48,836 nt of DNA from positions 1-48,836 of the forward strand of contig JBGSLA010000019.1 of assembly GCA_041740935.1 (NCBI GenBank), given 5' to 3'. The DNA is from JBGSLA01 sp041740935 (GTDB lineage: Bacteria; Desulfobacterota; Desulfobaccia; Desulfobaccales; 0-14-0-80-60-11). A program made the position numbers and the translations under genes. This document shows positions 41,336 through 48,836 of this stretch, in pieces (within the stretch, counting starts at the first letter, position 1; each line of letters begins with the position of its first letter). The notes under the pieces are model-generated. The model had not been told where the DNA came from. It did not search any database and saw nothing but the letters and a program-made list of their open reading frames with translations.

Positions 41336-41364
41336 TTGACAATATCCGTTTATCCGGTTATAAA
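41336..41364 (+). promoter_or_regulatory. arsR1 promoter with embedded operator; leaderless start
   Basis: TTGACA (41336-41341), exactly 17 bases, then TATAAA (41359-41364). The spacer contains CCGTTTATCCGG (41346-41357). The arsR ATG begins six bases after the -10, where transcription itself should start, so the mRNA is predicted to have no leader. Confidence 0.8.
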
Positions 41365-41370
41365 ATATCC

Positions 41371-41760
41371 ATGAAAAACGAAGCCCGACTCTTTAAGTCA
41401 CTGGGGGACGAGACCCGCCTGAGGATCCTCTGGCTCCTGATGCAAAAAGAGGAGTTATGCGTCTGCGATATCATGGGGGTCCTGGGGATCACCCAATCCA
41501 AGGCCTCCCGCCACCTGCGCTATCTCTTCCACCTGGGCTGGGTCACGGACCGACGGGACGGCTTGTGGATGAATTACCGCATCTCGGTGGCCCCGGGGAG
41601 CCAGCAGGATCGGCAACTGCGGTTGCTGGGCGAGTTTTTCCAGGACCACCCCGAAGCCCGATCCCTCAAAGAAAAGTTGGAAAAATGGATGGCGGCCAAG
41701 GAGTTGTCCGGTCAGAAGGCGGGGGGCACAGACGGAGAAATCCGCTGTTCTTGCAACTGA
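41371..41760 (+). CDS. arsR: ArsR family arsenite-type repressor 1
   Basis: A 129-residue winged-helix repressor: ARLFKSLGDETRLRILWLLM, the metalloid site ELCVCDIM at the start of the recognition region (CxC), and ITQSKASRHLRYLFHLGWV as the recognition helix. A second CxC pair ends the protein (EIRCSCN) and could be a further ligand. ArsR proteins leave DNA when arsenite or antimonite binds. No ribosome-binding site fits between -10 and ATG, consistent with a leaderless mRNA. The gene is next to a paralogue and to acr3. Confidence 0.92.
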   Translation: MKNEARLFKSLGDETRLRILWLLMQKEELCVCDIMGVLGITQSKASRHLRYLFHLGWVTDRRDGLWMNYRISVAPGSQQDRQLRLLGEFFQDHPEARSLKEKLEKWMAAKELSGQKAGGTDGEIRCSCN

Positions 41761-41817
41761 CCGAAGCGCGGTTACTCCTGAGCCTCTGAGCACCCGTACG
41801 TCAGGGAAATTTATTGC

Positions 41818-41846
41818 TTGACTTTATTTGTTTAAACGATTATTAG
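41818..41846 (+). promoter_or_regulatory. arsR2 promoter; leaderless start
   Basis: TTGACT (41818-41823), 17 bases, then TATTAG (41841-41846). The arsR2 ATG follows the -10 by seven bases, so this mRNA is also predicted to be leaderless. The spacer ends in AACGATTATTAG, only weakly like the 12-bp box. Confidence 0.65.
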
Positions 41847-41853
41847 AATATCT

Positions 41854-42240
41854 ATGAGGCACGAGGCCAGAGTCTTTCGCTCCCTGGCGGATGAAACCCG
41901 CCTGAGCATGTTGTGTCTGCTGATGCAGCACGAAGAACTCTGCGTCTGCGATTTCATGGAGGTTTTGGAGATCACCCAGTCCAAGGCCTCCCGCCACCTG
42001 CGCTATTTGTATAACGCCGGCTGGGTTCATGACCGGCGGGAGGGCCTCAAGATGAAATATCGGTTGGGCGTCCCCCCCGGCCTTATGGGAGAAAAGCCCC
42101 TCCACCTGCTGTCGGAGATCATGACCTCTCACCCGGAAGCCCAGGCTTTAAGAGGTAAGCTCACCCGCTGGTTGGAGAACAAACCCCCAAGCAAGGGCCA
42201 GAAACAAGAGGTCAGGCCGGCAATGCGGGCCGGGGCCTGA
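41854..42240 (+). CDS. arsR: ArsR family arsenite-type repressor 2
   Basis: A 128-residue paralogue of the preceding repressor, with the same metalloid site (EELCVCDFM) and an almost identical recognition helix (ITQSKASRHLRYLYNAGWV). The C-terminal halves differ, and the CxC tail of repressor 1 is absent. It lies directly before acr3 (78 bases). The pair may have split control of the two halves of the island. Confidence 0.92.
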   Translation: MRHEARVFRSLADETRLSMLCLLMQHEELCVCDFMEVLEITQSKASRHLRYLYNAGWVHDRREGLKMKYRLGVPPGLMGEKPLHLLSEIMTSHPEAQALRGKLTRWLENKPPSKGQKQEVRPAMRAGA

Positions 42241-42270
42241 TATATTTTTTACAAAGGTTTAATTGTTAAA

Positions 42271-42282
42271 ACGAATATACGA
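42271..42282 (+). promoter_or_regulatory. CG-box upstream of acr3
   Basis: ACGAATATACGA, within an A/T-rich stretch with a TTGTTA/ATTATA promoter-like pair, matches the DGC-promoter box (TCGAATATCCGG) at 9 of 12 positions. It lies 36 bases before the acr3 ATG. Confidence 0.5.
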
Positions 42283-42318
42283 ATAATTATAAGAATATAT
42301 TTCAATTAGGGAATCACT

Positions 42319-43440
42319 ATGGCCACCGTTGCCAGGCGTTTGGGGTTCATCGAACGGTTTCTTACCCTGTGGATTTTTTTGACCATGGCGGGAGGGGTGG
42401 CCCTGGGGTATTTCTGGCCTGCCTTCACCCAGGTGTTGACCTCCTTTCAGGTGGGCACCACCAATATTCCCATCGCCATCGGCCTGATCCTGATGATGTA
42501 TCCGCCCCTGGCCAAGGTGCGCTATGAGGAGCTGCCCCGGGTTTTCAGGAATTTTAAGGTCCTGGGCCTGTCCCTGATCCAAAACTGGGTCATCGGCCCC
42601 ATCCTCATGTTCCTGCTGGCCATCATTTTTCTCCGGGGCTATCCGGAATACATGGTGGGGCTGATCATCATCGGCCTGGCCCGCTGCATCGCCATGGTCA
42701 TCGTCTGGAACGACCTGGCACAGGGCGACACGGAATACTGCGCGGGGCTCGTGGCCTTCAACTCCATCTTCCAGATGCTGTTTTTTTCCATTTACGCCTA
42801 TATTTTCGTCACCATCCTGCCCGCCTGGCTGGGCATCGCCGAAGGGCTGAGCGTCCAGGTGACCATCTGGCAGGTGGCCGAAAGTGTGCTCATTTATCTG
42901 GGAATCCCCTTTTTCGCCGGCATGTTCACCCGCTTTTTCCTGGTCAAACGCCGGGGGGTTCAGTGGTATGAAACCAAATTCATGCCCAAAATCAGCCCCA
43001 TCACCCTGATTGCGCTCTTGTTCACCATTGTGGTGATGTTCTCCCTCAAGGGGGAGTACATCGTGGAGCTGCCCCTGGACGTGGTGCGGATTGCCGTGCC
43101 CCTCGTGATTTATTTTTTGTTGATGTTTTTCATCACCTTTTACATGTCGGCCAAGGCGGGCGCGGGCTACCGCATCTCCACCACCCTGTCCTTCACCGCG
43201 GCCAGCAACAATTTCGAGCTGGCCATCGCCGTGGCCGTGGCCGTGTTCGGCCTCCAGTCGGGCGAGGCCTTCGCCGCGGTCATCGGCCCCCTGGTGGAAG
43301 TGCCGGTGCTCATCGGTTTGGTCAACGTGGCCCTGCGCTTCCAACAAAAATATTTCCCGCCCACGGTCTGCGCCCCTTGCAGCCTGGGGGGTGAGGTGGA
43401 ATTCCGGCCGGAGCCGACCTCGACTCCTGAACAAAACTGA
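42319..43440 (+). CDS. acr3: Arsenite efflux transporter Acr3
   Basis: A 373-residue membrane protein with about ten segments. The Acr3 signature IGLARCIAMVIVWNDLA holds the essential Cys123, and IPIAIGLILMMYPPLAKVRY, NWVIGPILMF and LSFTAASNNFELAIAVAVA are typical. It exports arsenite (and often antimonite) using the membrane potential. It follows two ArsR genes and precedes a tandem Usp; with ArsC at the end of the window it completes an arsenate resistance pathway. The C-terminal tail contains an extra CAPC. Confidence 0.95.
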   Translation: MATVARRLGFIERFLTLWIFLTMAGGVALGYFWPAFTQVLTSFQVGTTNIPIAIGLILMMYPPLAKVRYEELPRVFRNFKVLGLSLIQNWVIGPILMFLLAIIFLRGYPEYMVGLIIIGLARCIAMVIVWNDLAQGDTEYCAGLVAFNSIFQMLFFSIYAYIFVTILPAWLGIAEGLSVQVTIWQVAESVLIYLGIPFFAGMFTRFFLVKRRGVQWYETKFMPKISPITLIALLFTIVVMFSLKGEYIVELPLDVVRIAVPLVIYFLLMFFITFYMSAKAGAGYRISTTLSFTAASNNFELAIAVAVAVFGLQSGEAFAAVIGPLVEVPVLIGLVNVALRFQQKYFPPTVCAPCSLGGEVEFRPEPTSTPEQN

Positions 43441-43473
43441 CCGCCGCCGGCCGTCCGCAGAAGGAAAAGTTTT

Positions 43474-44349
43474 ATGTTCAAAAAAATGGTGCTGGCCACC
43501 GACCTCTCCCCCGACTGGGACGAAATTATCGCCTGCGCCGGGGAGTTCAAGGTCCTGGGAGTCAACGAGATAATCCTGACCCACGTCATCACCGTCAAAT
43601 TTTTGGCGGGGGTCGAGGAAAAACTCCGGATGGAAGCCGAGCCCCATGTCCGGGCGCAGGCGGAGAGCCTGGCGGCCCAGGGGTTTCAGGTGTACACCGA
43701 GATCCTGGAGGGCATGCCGGGGTATGCCATCAACGACGCGGCCCGGCGCCATTGCGCCGACCTCATGGTGGTGGGGCCCCAGAAGGCCTCCCGCTGGCAG
43801 GAGCGCATCCTGGGTTCGGTGGCCGGGGCAGTGCTGCAGCGGGCCGAACTGCCGGTGCTGTTTTTGAAAACCGGCATTAAGGAAGGGCTGGCCCAGGGCG
43901 CCTGCCGTCTCCAGGCCACCGAGTTGCTGCGCCAGGTCCTGTTTCCCACGGATTTTTCCCCCATCGCCGAGGGGGCCTGCACCTATGTGGAAAGCCTGGG
44001 TCCCCTGGGGGCCTCCCAGGTGACGCTGCTGCACGCCCTGGACGTGCCCGGGGGCGAGGCCTATCCGCCGGTCTTCCAGGAAATGGCGGTGGCCCAGGCC
44101 CAGGCTTCCCTGGCGGCCTGGCGGCAGCGGCTCCTCACCGCCGGCCTTCCCCAGGTCCAGGCGATTTTTGACCCGGGGCACCCCCTGCCGGCTATTTTAA
44201 AGGTCTTGCAATCCCAGGACATCACCCTCATCGTCATGGGTGCCCAGGGCAAGGGCTTCATCAAGGAGCTTTTCCTGGGGAGCGTGGCCCACAATGTTGC
44301 CCGCCTGGCGCTGTGTCCGGTGCTCTTGATCCCTCCGAGCTCTCGATAA
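43474..44349 (+). CDS. Tandem universal stress protein
   Basis: A 291-residue protein of two Usp domains. The first (about 1-145) starts FKKMVLATDLSPDWDEIIAC, and its phosphate loop is altered (GPQKASRWQERILGSV, with Lys in place of the second Gly). The second (about 150-291) starts RQVLFPTDFSPIAEGACTY and has a proper ATP-type loop, GAQGKGFIKELFLGSV. So only the second domain is likely to bind ATP. It follows acr3 by 33 bases and is probably in its operon. Confidence 0.88.
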   Translation: MFKKMVLATDLSPDWDEIIACAGEFKVLGVNEIILTHVITVKFLAGVEEKLRMEAEPHVRAQAESLAAQGFQVYTEILEGMPGYAINDAARRHCADLMVVGPQKASRWQERILGSVAGAVLQRAELPVLFLKTGIKEGLAQGACRLQATELLRQVLFPTDFSPIAEGACTYVESLGPLGASQVTLLHALDVPGGEAYPPVFQEMAVAQAQASLAAWRQRLLTAGLPQVQAIFDPGHPLPAILKVLQSQDITLIVMGAQGKGFIKELFLGSVAHNVARLALCPVLLIPPSSR

Positions 44350-44460
44350 GGCACGCCCGGTGCGGTGAAGAATAAAAAGGCGGCGACGGTGCGCCGGCGA
44401 ATCCCCCCTGAAATGGGGTTTTATAAAGAGAAAAATCAAACAGGTTGAAAGGAAGAACGC

Positions 44461-44847
44461 ATGCACATAAAACCAGGAACGATCATCGGGATGCTGGGGC
44501 TGCTGCTGGGAATTATCCTGCTCATTCAGCCGCTGGGCGCCGAGACCAAAAGCCCGTCCTCCCCCGCGGGCCGCCCGGCCGTGTATGAATTCGGGGCCAA
44601 GTACTGCGCCCCCTGTATCGAAATGCAAAAGGTTATGGCGGAATTGCAGGCCAGCCACGGCAGCCAGGTGGAATTTCGCATGGTTTACAGCGATGAACAC
44701 AAGGACCTCTTTCCCCAACACCAGATCATGCTGATCCCCACCCAGGTGTTTTTCGACGCCTCCGGCAAAGAGGTGGACCGGCATATCGGCGCGCTGAGCA
44801 AAGAAGAATTGCTCAAAAAACTTAAGGAATTAAAGCTCATCAACTAA
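44461..44847 (+). CDS. Secreted thioredoxin-like protein (CAPC)
   Basis: A 128-residue membrane-anchored or exported thioredoxin: hydrophobic N-terminus (GTIIGMLGLLLGIILLIQPLG), then VYEFGAKYCAPCIEMQKVM with the redox pair Cys49/Cys52, and IPTQVFFDASGKEVDRHIG with the cis-Pro region. It would keep extracytoplasmic thiols reduced. The next gene is ccdA (12 bases on), the membrane protein that feeds electrons to such thioredoxins. Confidence 0.9.
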   Translation: MHIKPGTIIGMLGLLLGIILLIQPLGAETKSPSSPAGRPAVYEFGAKYCAPCIEMQKVMAELQASHGSQVEFRMVYSDEHKDLFPQHQIMLIPTQVFFDASGKEVDRHIGALSKEELLKKLKELKLIN

Positions 44848-44859
44848 GGGGAGGAAAGA

Positions 44860-45555
44860 ATGGGCTTAAGTGAAACGCTGGGTCAGGTCATGCAAAGCCG
44901 GCCCATTTTGGCCTACGGGGCCTCGTATCTGGGGGGGGTGATCGCCACCGCCAGCCCCTGTATTTTGGCCAGCATTCCCCTGGTTATCGGCTACGTGGGG
45001 GGCTATGCCGGGGACAGCCGGAAGCAGGCCTTTGTCTATTCCCTCACCTTTGTGGTGGGTCTGGCCCTGGTGATGAGTGCGCTGGGGGCCGTGGCCGCGC
45101 TCATGGGCACCATGTTCGGGGACGTGGGCGCCTACTGGTATATCATCGTGGCGGTAATCCTCATGGTCATGGGGCTGCAGTTGGCCGGGCTTATCAAGCT
45201 CAACCTGGGGGGCAATACCCAAAAATTTTTGCCCAAGCAGACGGGCCTGTTGGGGGCCCTGATCCTGGGCATGCTCTTCGGGTTGGTGCTCTCCCCCTGC
45301 GCCAGCCCGGTGTTGGCGGTGATCCTCACCCTGGCTGCGGTGCAGGGCCATGTGGTGTACGGCAGCACCCTGCTGTTCGCCTACGCCCTGGGCCAGGGCA
45401 CCCTTATTTTGCTGGCCGGCACCTTCACCGGCTTGATCAACAATTTCCTGCAATCCAGGGGGGCCAGGACCGGCGCGGTGCTGCAGCAGGTGGCGGGCTG
45501 CCTGCTCTTCTTCGCCGGGGCCTATATCTTTTTCCAGGGGGTCCGGAGCTGGTGA
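44860..45555 (+). CDS. ccdA: CcdA/DsbD-type thiol electron transporter
   Basis: A 231-residue membrane protein with six segments. The two redox cysteines sit in the paired motifs GVIATASPCILASIPLVIG and FGLVLSPCASPVLAVILTL. CcdA passes electrons from cytoplasmic thioredoxin to outer thioredoxin-like proteins, here most likely the neighbouring CAPC protein and perhaps the 45955 product. Confidence 0.92.
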   Translation: MGLSETLGQVMQSRPILAYGASYLGGVIATASPCILASIPLVIGYVGGYAGDSRKQAFVYSLTFVVGLALVMSALGAVAALMGTMFGDVGAYWYIIVAVILMVMGLQLAGLIKLNLGGNTQKFLPKQTGLLGALILGMLFGLVLSPCASPVLAVILTLAAVQGHVVYGSTLLFAYALGQGTLILLAGTFTGLINNFLQSRGARTGAVLQQVAGCLLFFAGAYIFFQGVRSW

Positions 45556-45954
45556 GCTCTCGCGCCAAGACCCCAAGGCGCAACAGGGCCAAGTCCCTGT
45601 TTTGAAAAGTTGGTATGGTGTAGGGGCAGGCGCCCTCGCCTGCCCTCACTGGACAGCCGGGGGCGGCTGTCCCTGCACCAGAAAAGGCTTTTCATTATTT
45701 GCGGTCGGGCCGCAGGCTCATGAGGAACTGTTAGGAAAAGTTCCTTCAGGCAGCCATATTGGGGTAGGGCGGCCGTCCCTGGCCGCATAGTGCTCCGGCG
45801 GGCACGGAGGCCCGCCCCACCGATTTTTAATGGTTTTGATCGACCCAAGGGCTCATGAGAAACTGTCCTGAAAAATTTCCCGTAGGGCGCGTCTTAGGCG
45901 CCGAAAAATGGTGCGTGAGACGCACCCTACAGAGCTGTAAGGGAGGAAGATAGG
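45556..45954. repeat. Mosaic of palindromic intergenic repeat modules, copy 3
   Basis: 45601-45829 repeats 541-761 in the same order: the GAAAAGTT linker, the CAGGCG dyad and GGACAGCC dyad (45617-45680), the ATGAGGAACTGT linker, the GCCATAT word, the GGGCGGCCGTCC dyad and the CGGGCAC/GCCCG dyad. A further linker (ATGAGAAACTGTCCTGAAAAA) and a GTAGGGCGCGTC/GACGCACCCTAC hairpin (45891-45933) end it. No gene is supported. The next gene begins 20 bases further on. Confidence 0.75.
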
Positions 45955-46341
45955 GTGAGAGGCAGAAAACCCTTGATGGTCGGGCTCCTTTTGGGAATCT
46001 GGCTCCTGGCCTGGGGAGGACCGGAGCTGGCCGCGGCGCCCACCAGTCTCAACCAGGTGGTTTACATCACCGTGAGCAAGGCCTGCGGCTGCATCCTGGA
46101 TCGCTGCCAGGTCGGAGACTGGATAATGGACAAGGTGTTCGTGGGGGAAAGACAGGCGTTGCTCAAGCGCCTGGACTATTCCACCAACAAAGACGCGGCC
46201 CGGGAATACATCAAAAAATATAAACTCAGCCTTCCCCCGTCGCTCCTGTTTCTGGACGCCCAGGGAAATCTGATCTGGCGGGCCGACGGCGAGTTTGATT
46301 ATGACCTGGTGGTGGCCAAACTGAAGGAGTTTGGGGCCTGA
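45955..46341 (+). CDS. Small exported thioredoxin-fold protein with CxCx4C
   Basis: A 128-residue protein with a signal peptide (about 1-28), then VVYITVSKACGCILDRCQVGD holding Cys44, 46 and 51, and LPPSLLFLDAQGNLIWRADG, a typical late strand of thioredoxin folds. The cysteine set is not the standard CxxC; it could bind a metal (copper or arsenite) or act as a thiol carrier. The start is GTG 45955 with GGAGGAAG upstream. It precedes the permease gene by 39 bases. Confidence 0.7.
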   Translation: MRGRKPLMVGLLLGIWLLAWGGPELAAAPTSLNQVVYITVSKACGCILDRCQVGDWIMDKVFVGERQALLKRLDYSTNKDAAREYIKKYKLSLPPSLLFLDAQGNLIWRADGEFDYDLVVAKLKEFGA

Positions 46342-46380
46342 GGCTACCCTTGATTTGGTGGAAAAAGGAGTTTGCCGTTA

Positions 46381-47784
46381 ATGGATAACAACCCTGGAAA
46401 AGTCCTGGCGGGGGAGGCGCCCCCGCCGGAATCATACTGGATCACCGCCTGGAAGAACGGCCGGGACTGGCTGGTGGGCCGGGAAGGGAAGATCTTTCTC
46501 CTGTTTGCGGGGATTTTCCTGTTCGCCTACTACCTGCCCCTGGGCAGCCCCAAGGTGCAGGAGGCCCTCCTGGAGGCCTTCATGATGCTCCAGGCCTACG
46601 CCCGCAACCACACCCTGACCTGCGTGGGGCCGGCCCTGTTCATCGCCGGGGCCATCATCACCTTTTTGTCCCAGGCCTCGGTGATGCGCTATCTGGGGCC
46701 CACGGCCAACAAGTTTGTGGCCTACACCGTGGCCTCGGTGTCCGGCACCGTCCTGGCGGTGTGCTCCTGCTCGGTGCTGCCCATGTTCGCCGGCATCTAC
46801 ACCATGGGCGCCGGGTTGGGCCCGGCTTCGGCCTTTTTGTACAGCGGCCCGGGCATCAACATCCTGGCCATCTTTCTGACGGCTCGGGTTTTGGGGTTTG
46901 AACTGGGGCTGGCCCGGGTCATCGGCGCGGTGGGCTTCGCCTTCCTGGTGGGCCTGGCCATGGCCTTCGTTTTTCGGAAGGAAGAGAAGGCCAAAGTCGC
47001 CGCAGCCATGGCCCTGCCGCCCCCCGAGGCCCCCCGGCGGCCTTTTTGGCAGACCTGTGTGTTTTTCTTCAGCCTGATATTTTTTCTCATCTTCGCCGCC
47101 TGGGTGACCCCCCGGGAGGTCACCATTCACCTGAAAGACGGCCAAAAGGTTCAAGCCGTGGTTCTGGAGGAGCGCTCCGACGACATGATTTTCCAGCTCG
47201 CCCAGGACTGGGACGGCAAAAAGCCCGAGGACCAGGTAATCCTCCCCAAGGAGCGCCTGGAGCGCCTGGAGCGGGAGCAGAGCCTCACCATGTCCATCGC
47301 CCAGGTCAAGTTTTATATCGCCGGGGCCATCCTGCTCTTGATCCTGCTCATGCTCTGGCGCTGGTTCACCCGGCCGGAAATCGACGAGTGGCTGCATAAC
47401 ACCTGGGATTTCACCAAACTGCTGGCGCCGCTCCTCTACGGCGGGGTGCTGGCGGTGGGCTTTGTTTCGGCGCTGATCCCGCCCCAGTACGTGGCCTCCC
47501 TGGTGGGGGACAATAGCCTCGGTTCCAACTTCACCGCCGCCCTCATCGGGGCCTTCTGGTATTTCGCCACCCTGACGGAAATTCCCATCACCCAGGCCTT
47601 GATGAAGATGGGCATGGACCAGGGCCCGGCTTTGGCGCTGCTTTTGGCCGGCCCGGCCCTGTCGCTCCCCAACATGATCGTCATCGGCCGGGTCATGGGC
47701 TGGAAAAGGACCGCGGTGTTCGTCAGCACCATTGTCATCGTCGCTACCTTTGTCGGCCTGGGCTTCGGCTGGCTGGTGGGGTGA
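46381..47784 (+). CDS. COG0701/ArsP-type permease
   Basis: A 467-residue membrane protein of the COG0701 (UPF0718, ArsP/SO_0444-like) family with two related halves. The first half has SVSGTVLAVCSCSVLPMFAGIY with the Cys pair and YSGPGINILAIF; the second has LIGAFWYFATLTEIPITQAL and LLAGPALSLPNMIVIGRVMG. Known members export organoarsenicals or metals. A soluble insert between the halves (about 240-310) carries a small beta domain (VTIHLKDGQKVQAVVLEERS). ATG 46381 fits AAGGAG. The flanking thioredoxin-like genes are a recurrent partner type for this family. Confidence 0.85.
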   Translation: MDNNPGKVLAGEAPPPESYWITAWKNGRDWLVGREGKIFLLFAGIFLFAYYLPLGSPKVQEALLEAFMMLQAYARNHTLTCVGPALFIAGAIITFLSQASVMRYLGPTANKFVAYTVASVSGTVLAVCSCSVLPMFAGIYTMGAGLGPASAFLYSGPGINILAIFLTARVLGFELGLARVIGAVGFAFLVGLAMAFVFRKEEKAKVAAAMALPPPEAPRRPFWQTCVFFFSLIFFLIFAAWVTPREVTIHLKDGQKVQAVVLEERSDDMIFQLAQDWDGKKPEDQVILPKERLERLEREQSLTMSIAQVKFYIAGAILLLILLMLWRWFTRPEIDEWLHNTWDFTKLLAPLLYGGVLAVGFVSALIPPQYVASLVGDNSLGSNFTAALIGAFWYFATLTEIPITQALMKMGMDQGPALALLLAGPALSLPNMIVIGRVMGWKRTAVFVSTIVIVATFVGLGFGWLVG

Positions 47785-47798
47785 TGATTAAGAGTTGC

Positions 47799-47838
47799 GG
47801 GGAGAGGGCCAGGGAGCGCGGCTCCCTGCCCTTTCCCC
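47799..47838. other. Strong hairpin after the permease gene
   Basis: CAGGGAGC and GCTCCCTG (47810-47817 and 47821-47828) form the core, extended outward by GGG/CCC and GGGG/CCCC pairs with small bulges. It lies 14 bases after the stop and may slow or end transcription, though no U tract follows. A perfect 16-base palindrome, GGTAGCCCGGGCTACC, lies at 47863-47878. Confidence 0.5.
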
Positions 47839-47961
47839 ACACCCCCCTCCCAACCCTTTACCGGTAGCCCGGGCTACCAATTACTCGGGATGGGGTATGA
47901 ATGGCTGAGGGCCGTAAGCCCTTAGTCCCCTTCCCCGAAACCGAACCACAGGAGAAACCAC

Positions 47962-48195
47962 ATGAAAAAGTTGCAGGTGTTGGGGCCGGGGTGCCCCAAA
48001 TGCGAAGAGTTGGCCAAACGCACCGAAGAGGCCGCCAAGGCCCTGGGCGTGGACTATGAAATGGAAAAAATCAAGGACCTGAATCAGATGATGGCCCTGG
48101 GGGTGTTCATGACCCCGGCTTTGGTGGTGGACGGCCAGGTCAAGTCGGTGGGCAAGGTCCCCAGCCAGGAGGAGCTCAAGCAGATGATTTCCTGA
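47962..48195 (+). CDS. Small CPKC thioredoxin-like protein (redox-active disulfide protein)
   Basis: A 77-residue cytoplasmic thioredoxin-like protein: MKKLQVLGPGCPKCEELAKR with Cys11/Cys14, and GVFMTPALVVDGQVKSVGKV with the cis-Pro loop. This family is commonly next to COG0701 permeases and arsenic genes. It may reduce the downstream ArsC or hand over a metal. AGGAGA precedes the ATG. Confidence 0.92.
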   Translation: MKKLQVLGPGCPKCEELAKRTEEAAKALGVDYEMEKIKDLNQMMALGVFMTPALVVDGQVKSVGKVPSQEELKQMIS

Positions 48196-48317
48196 GCCCG
48201 GGTTAAGCCCTGGTAAGCCTTATGGCTGCGGCTCATCAAAGGCCAATGTTCTCCACATCAAACGCTCATCTTTTTGTGAGAAAAAGTGAACAAAATCAGG
48301 AGAACGAGGTCACCAGC

Positions 48318-48767
48318 ATGGAAAAACCCAAGGTTTTGATCCTCTGCACCGAAAACGCCTGCCGCAGCCAGATGGCCGAGGGCCTGGTGAACCACGACCT
48401 GGCCGGGCAGGTGCGGGCCTTTTCCGCCGGGGTGCGGCCCAAGGTGGTCAATCCCCGGGCCATCCAGGTCATGGGCGAAATCGGCATCGATCTTGGCGGG
48501 CAGCGCTCCAAATCGGTGGACGACCTGGCCGGGGAGCATTTTGACCTGGTGATCACGGTGTGCGACCGGGCCGCGCAGGAGTGCCCGATGTTTCCCGGGG
48601 ACACCGAAGTCATGCATGTGGGTTTTCCCGACCCGGCCCAGGCCACGGGCACGGAGGAGGACATCCTCGCCGAGTTCCGCCGGGTGCGGGATGACCTGCG
48701 GGCGCAACTGATTCCCCTGCTCCGGGAGAAACTGGCGGCCCGCCGGGCGGCAGGAGCCGAGAAATAG
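48318..48767 (+). CDS. arsC: Arsenate reductase ArsC (thioredoxin type)
   Basis: A 149-residue ArsC of the low-molecular-weight phosphatase fold. The P-loop ILCTENACRSQMAEG has Cys10 and Arg16, and the redox pair is Cys82 and Cys89 (VCDRAAQECPMFPGD), at the same residue numbers as in the Staphylococcus aureus enzyme. It reduces arsenate to arsenite, which Acr3 can export, and is recycled by thioredoxin. ATG 48318 is preferred over the upstream start because conserved sequence begins there. Confidence 0.94.
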   Translation: MEKPKVLILCTENACRSQMAEGLVNHDLAGQVRAFSAGVRPKVVNPRAIQVMGEIGIDLGGQRSKSVDDLAGEHFDLVITVCDRAAQECPMFPGDTEVMHVGFPDPAQATGTEEDILAEFRRVRDDLRAQLIPLLREKLAARRAAGAEK

Positions 48768-48799
48768 GACCGTGCTTCCTATATGGTTCTCATCCGAAA

Positions 48800-48836
48800 A
48801 CTCCCCCTCCCCTTGGCGGGAGGGGGTTGGGGGGAG
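48800..48836. repeat. GC-rich hairpin repeat at window end (CCCCCTCCCC type)
   Basis: CTCCCCCTCCCC followed by GGGAGGGGG and GGGGGGAG form an imperfect hairpin of the kind seen at 39963-40016. The window ends inside it. Confidence 0.5.

Overview
The window reads as a stretch of chromosome from a GC-rich anaerobe, most likely a sulfate- or sulfur-metabolising member of the Desulfobacterota (former Deltaproteobacteria). The grounds are a sulfide-based homocysteine pair (DUF39 plus NIL-ferredoxin), an IscS/IscU/Rrf2/TusA-like operon, a large Mo-reductase operon of the Ttr/Psr type, hopanoid-modification genes, and intergenic hairpin repeats. No plasmid, phage, IS or CRISPR hallmark was seen. The taxonomic placement is inference.

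Layout. 0-1.1 kb: tRNA-Val and tRNA-Asp in a repeat mosaic. 1.1-5.3 kb: a BamE-like lipoprotein, then hpnJ, a second radical SAM gene and hpnK (hopanoid side chain), overlapping end to end. 5.3-9.1 kb: tRNA-Gly, tRNA-Cys, class II aldolase, glycogen phosphorylase. 9.5-20.0 kb: one long minus-strand operon (receiver, sulfide:quinone-reductase-like flavoprotein, DUF1641, four-cluster ferredoxin, NrfD, 1072-residue Mo catalytic subunit, FmdE, Mo-cofactor-binding protein, MoaA). A clear sigma-54 promoter precedes it. 20.4-23.5 kb: a membrane-bound sigma-54 activator and an overlapping PhnD-like lipoprotein, which I propose sense the substrate and switch the operon on.

23.8-30.0 kb: sulfur assimilation. 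The operon tusA-like/iscS-like/rrf2/iscU is followed by the homocysteine pair, with a divergent cysE-cysK. The IscS-like protein keeps its catalytic Cys but has lost the PLP lysine, the preceding His and the PLP-contacting Gln. cysK carries a one-base frameshift.

30.5-48.8 kb: metal/arsenic and thiol-redox island. It holds a DGC-domain protein with two small paralogous proteins and a universal stress protein, a TauE-type permease, an RND pump with adaptor and a wrecked outer-membrane-factor gene, periplasmic metal-sensor-like proteins, two ArsR repressors, Acr3, a tandem Usp, secreted thioredoxin-like proteins, CcdA, a COG0701 permease, a CPKC thioredoxin and thioredoxin-type ArsC. Several promoters here carry the same 12-bp CG-N8-CG-type box between -35 and -10, pointing to one local ArsR regulon. 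Both arsR genes look leaderless.

Modular palindromic repeats occupy the gene-free gaps near 0.5-1.1, 9.2-9.4, 30.1-30.5 and 45.6-45.9 kb. Most other long reading frames are high-GC shadows of these genes.
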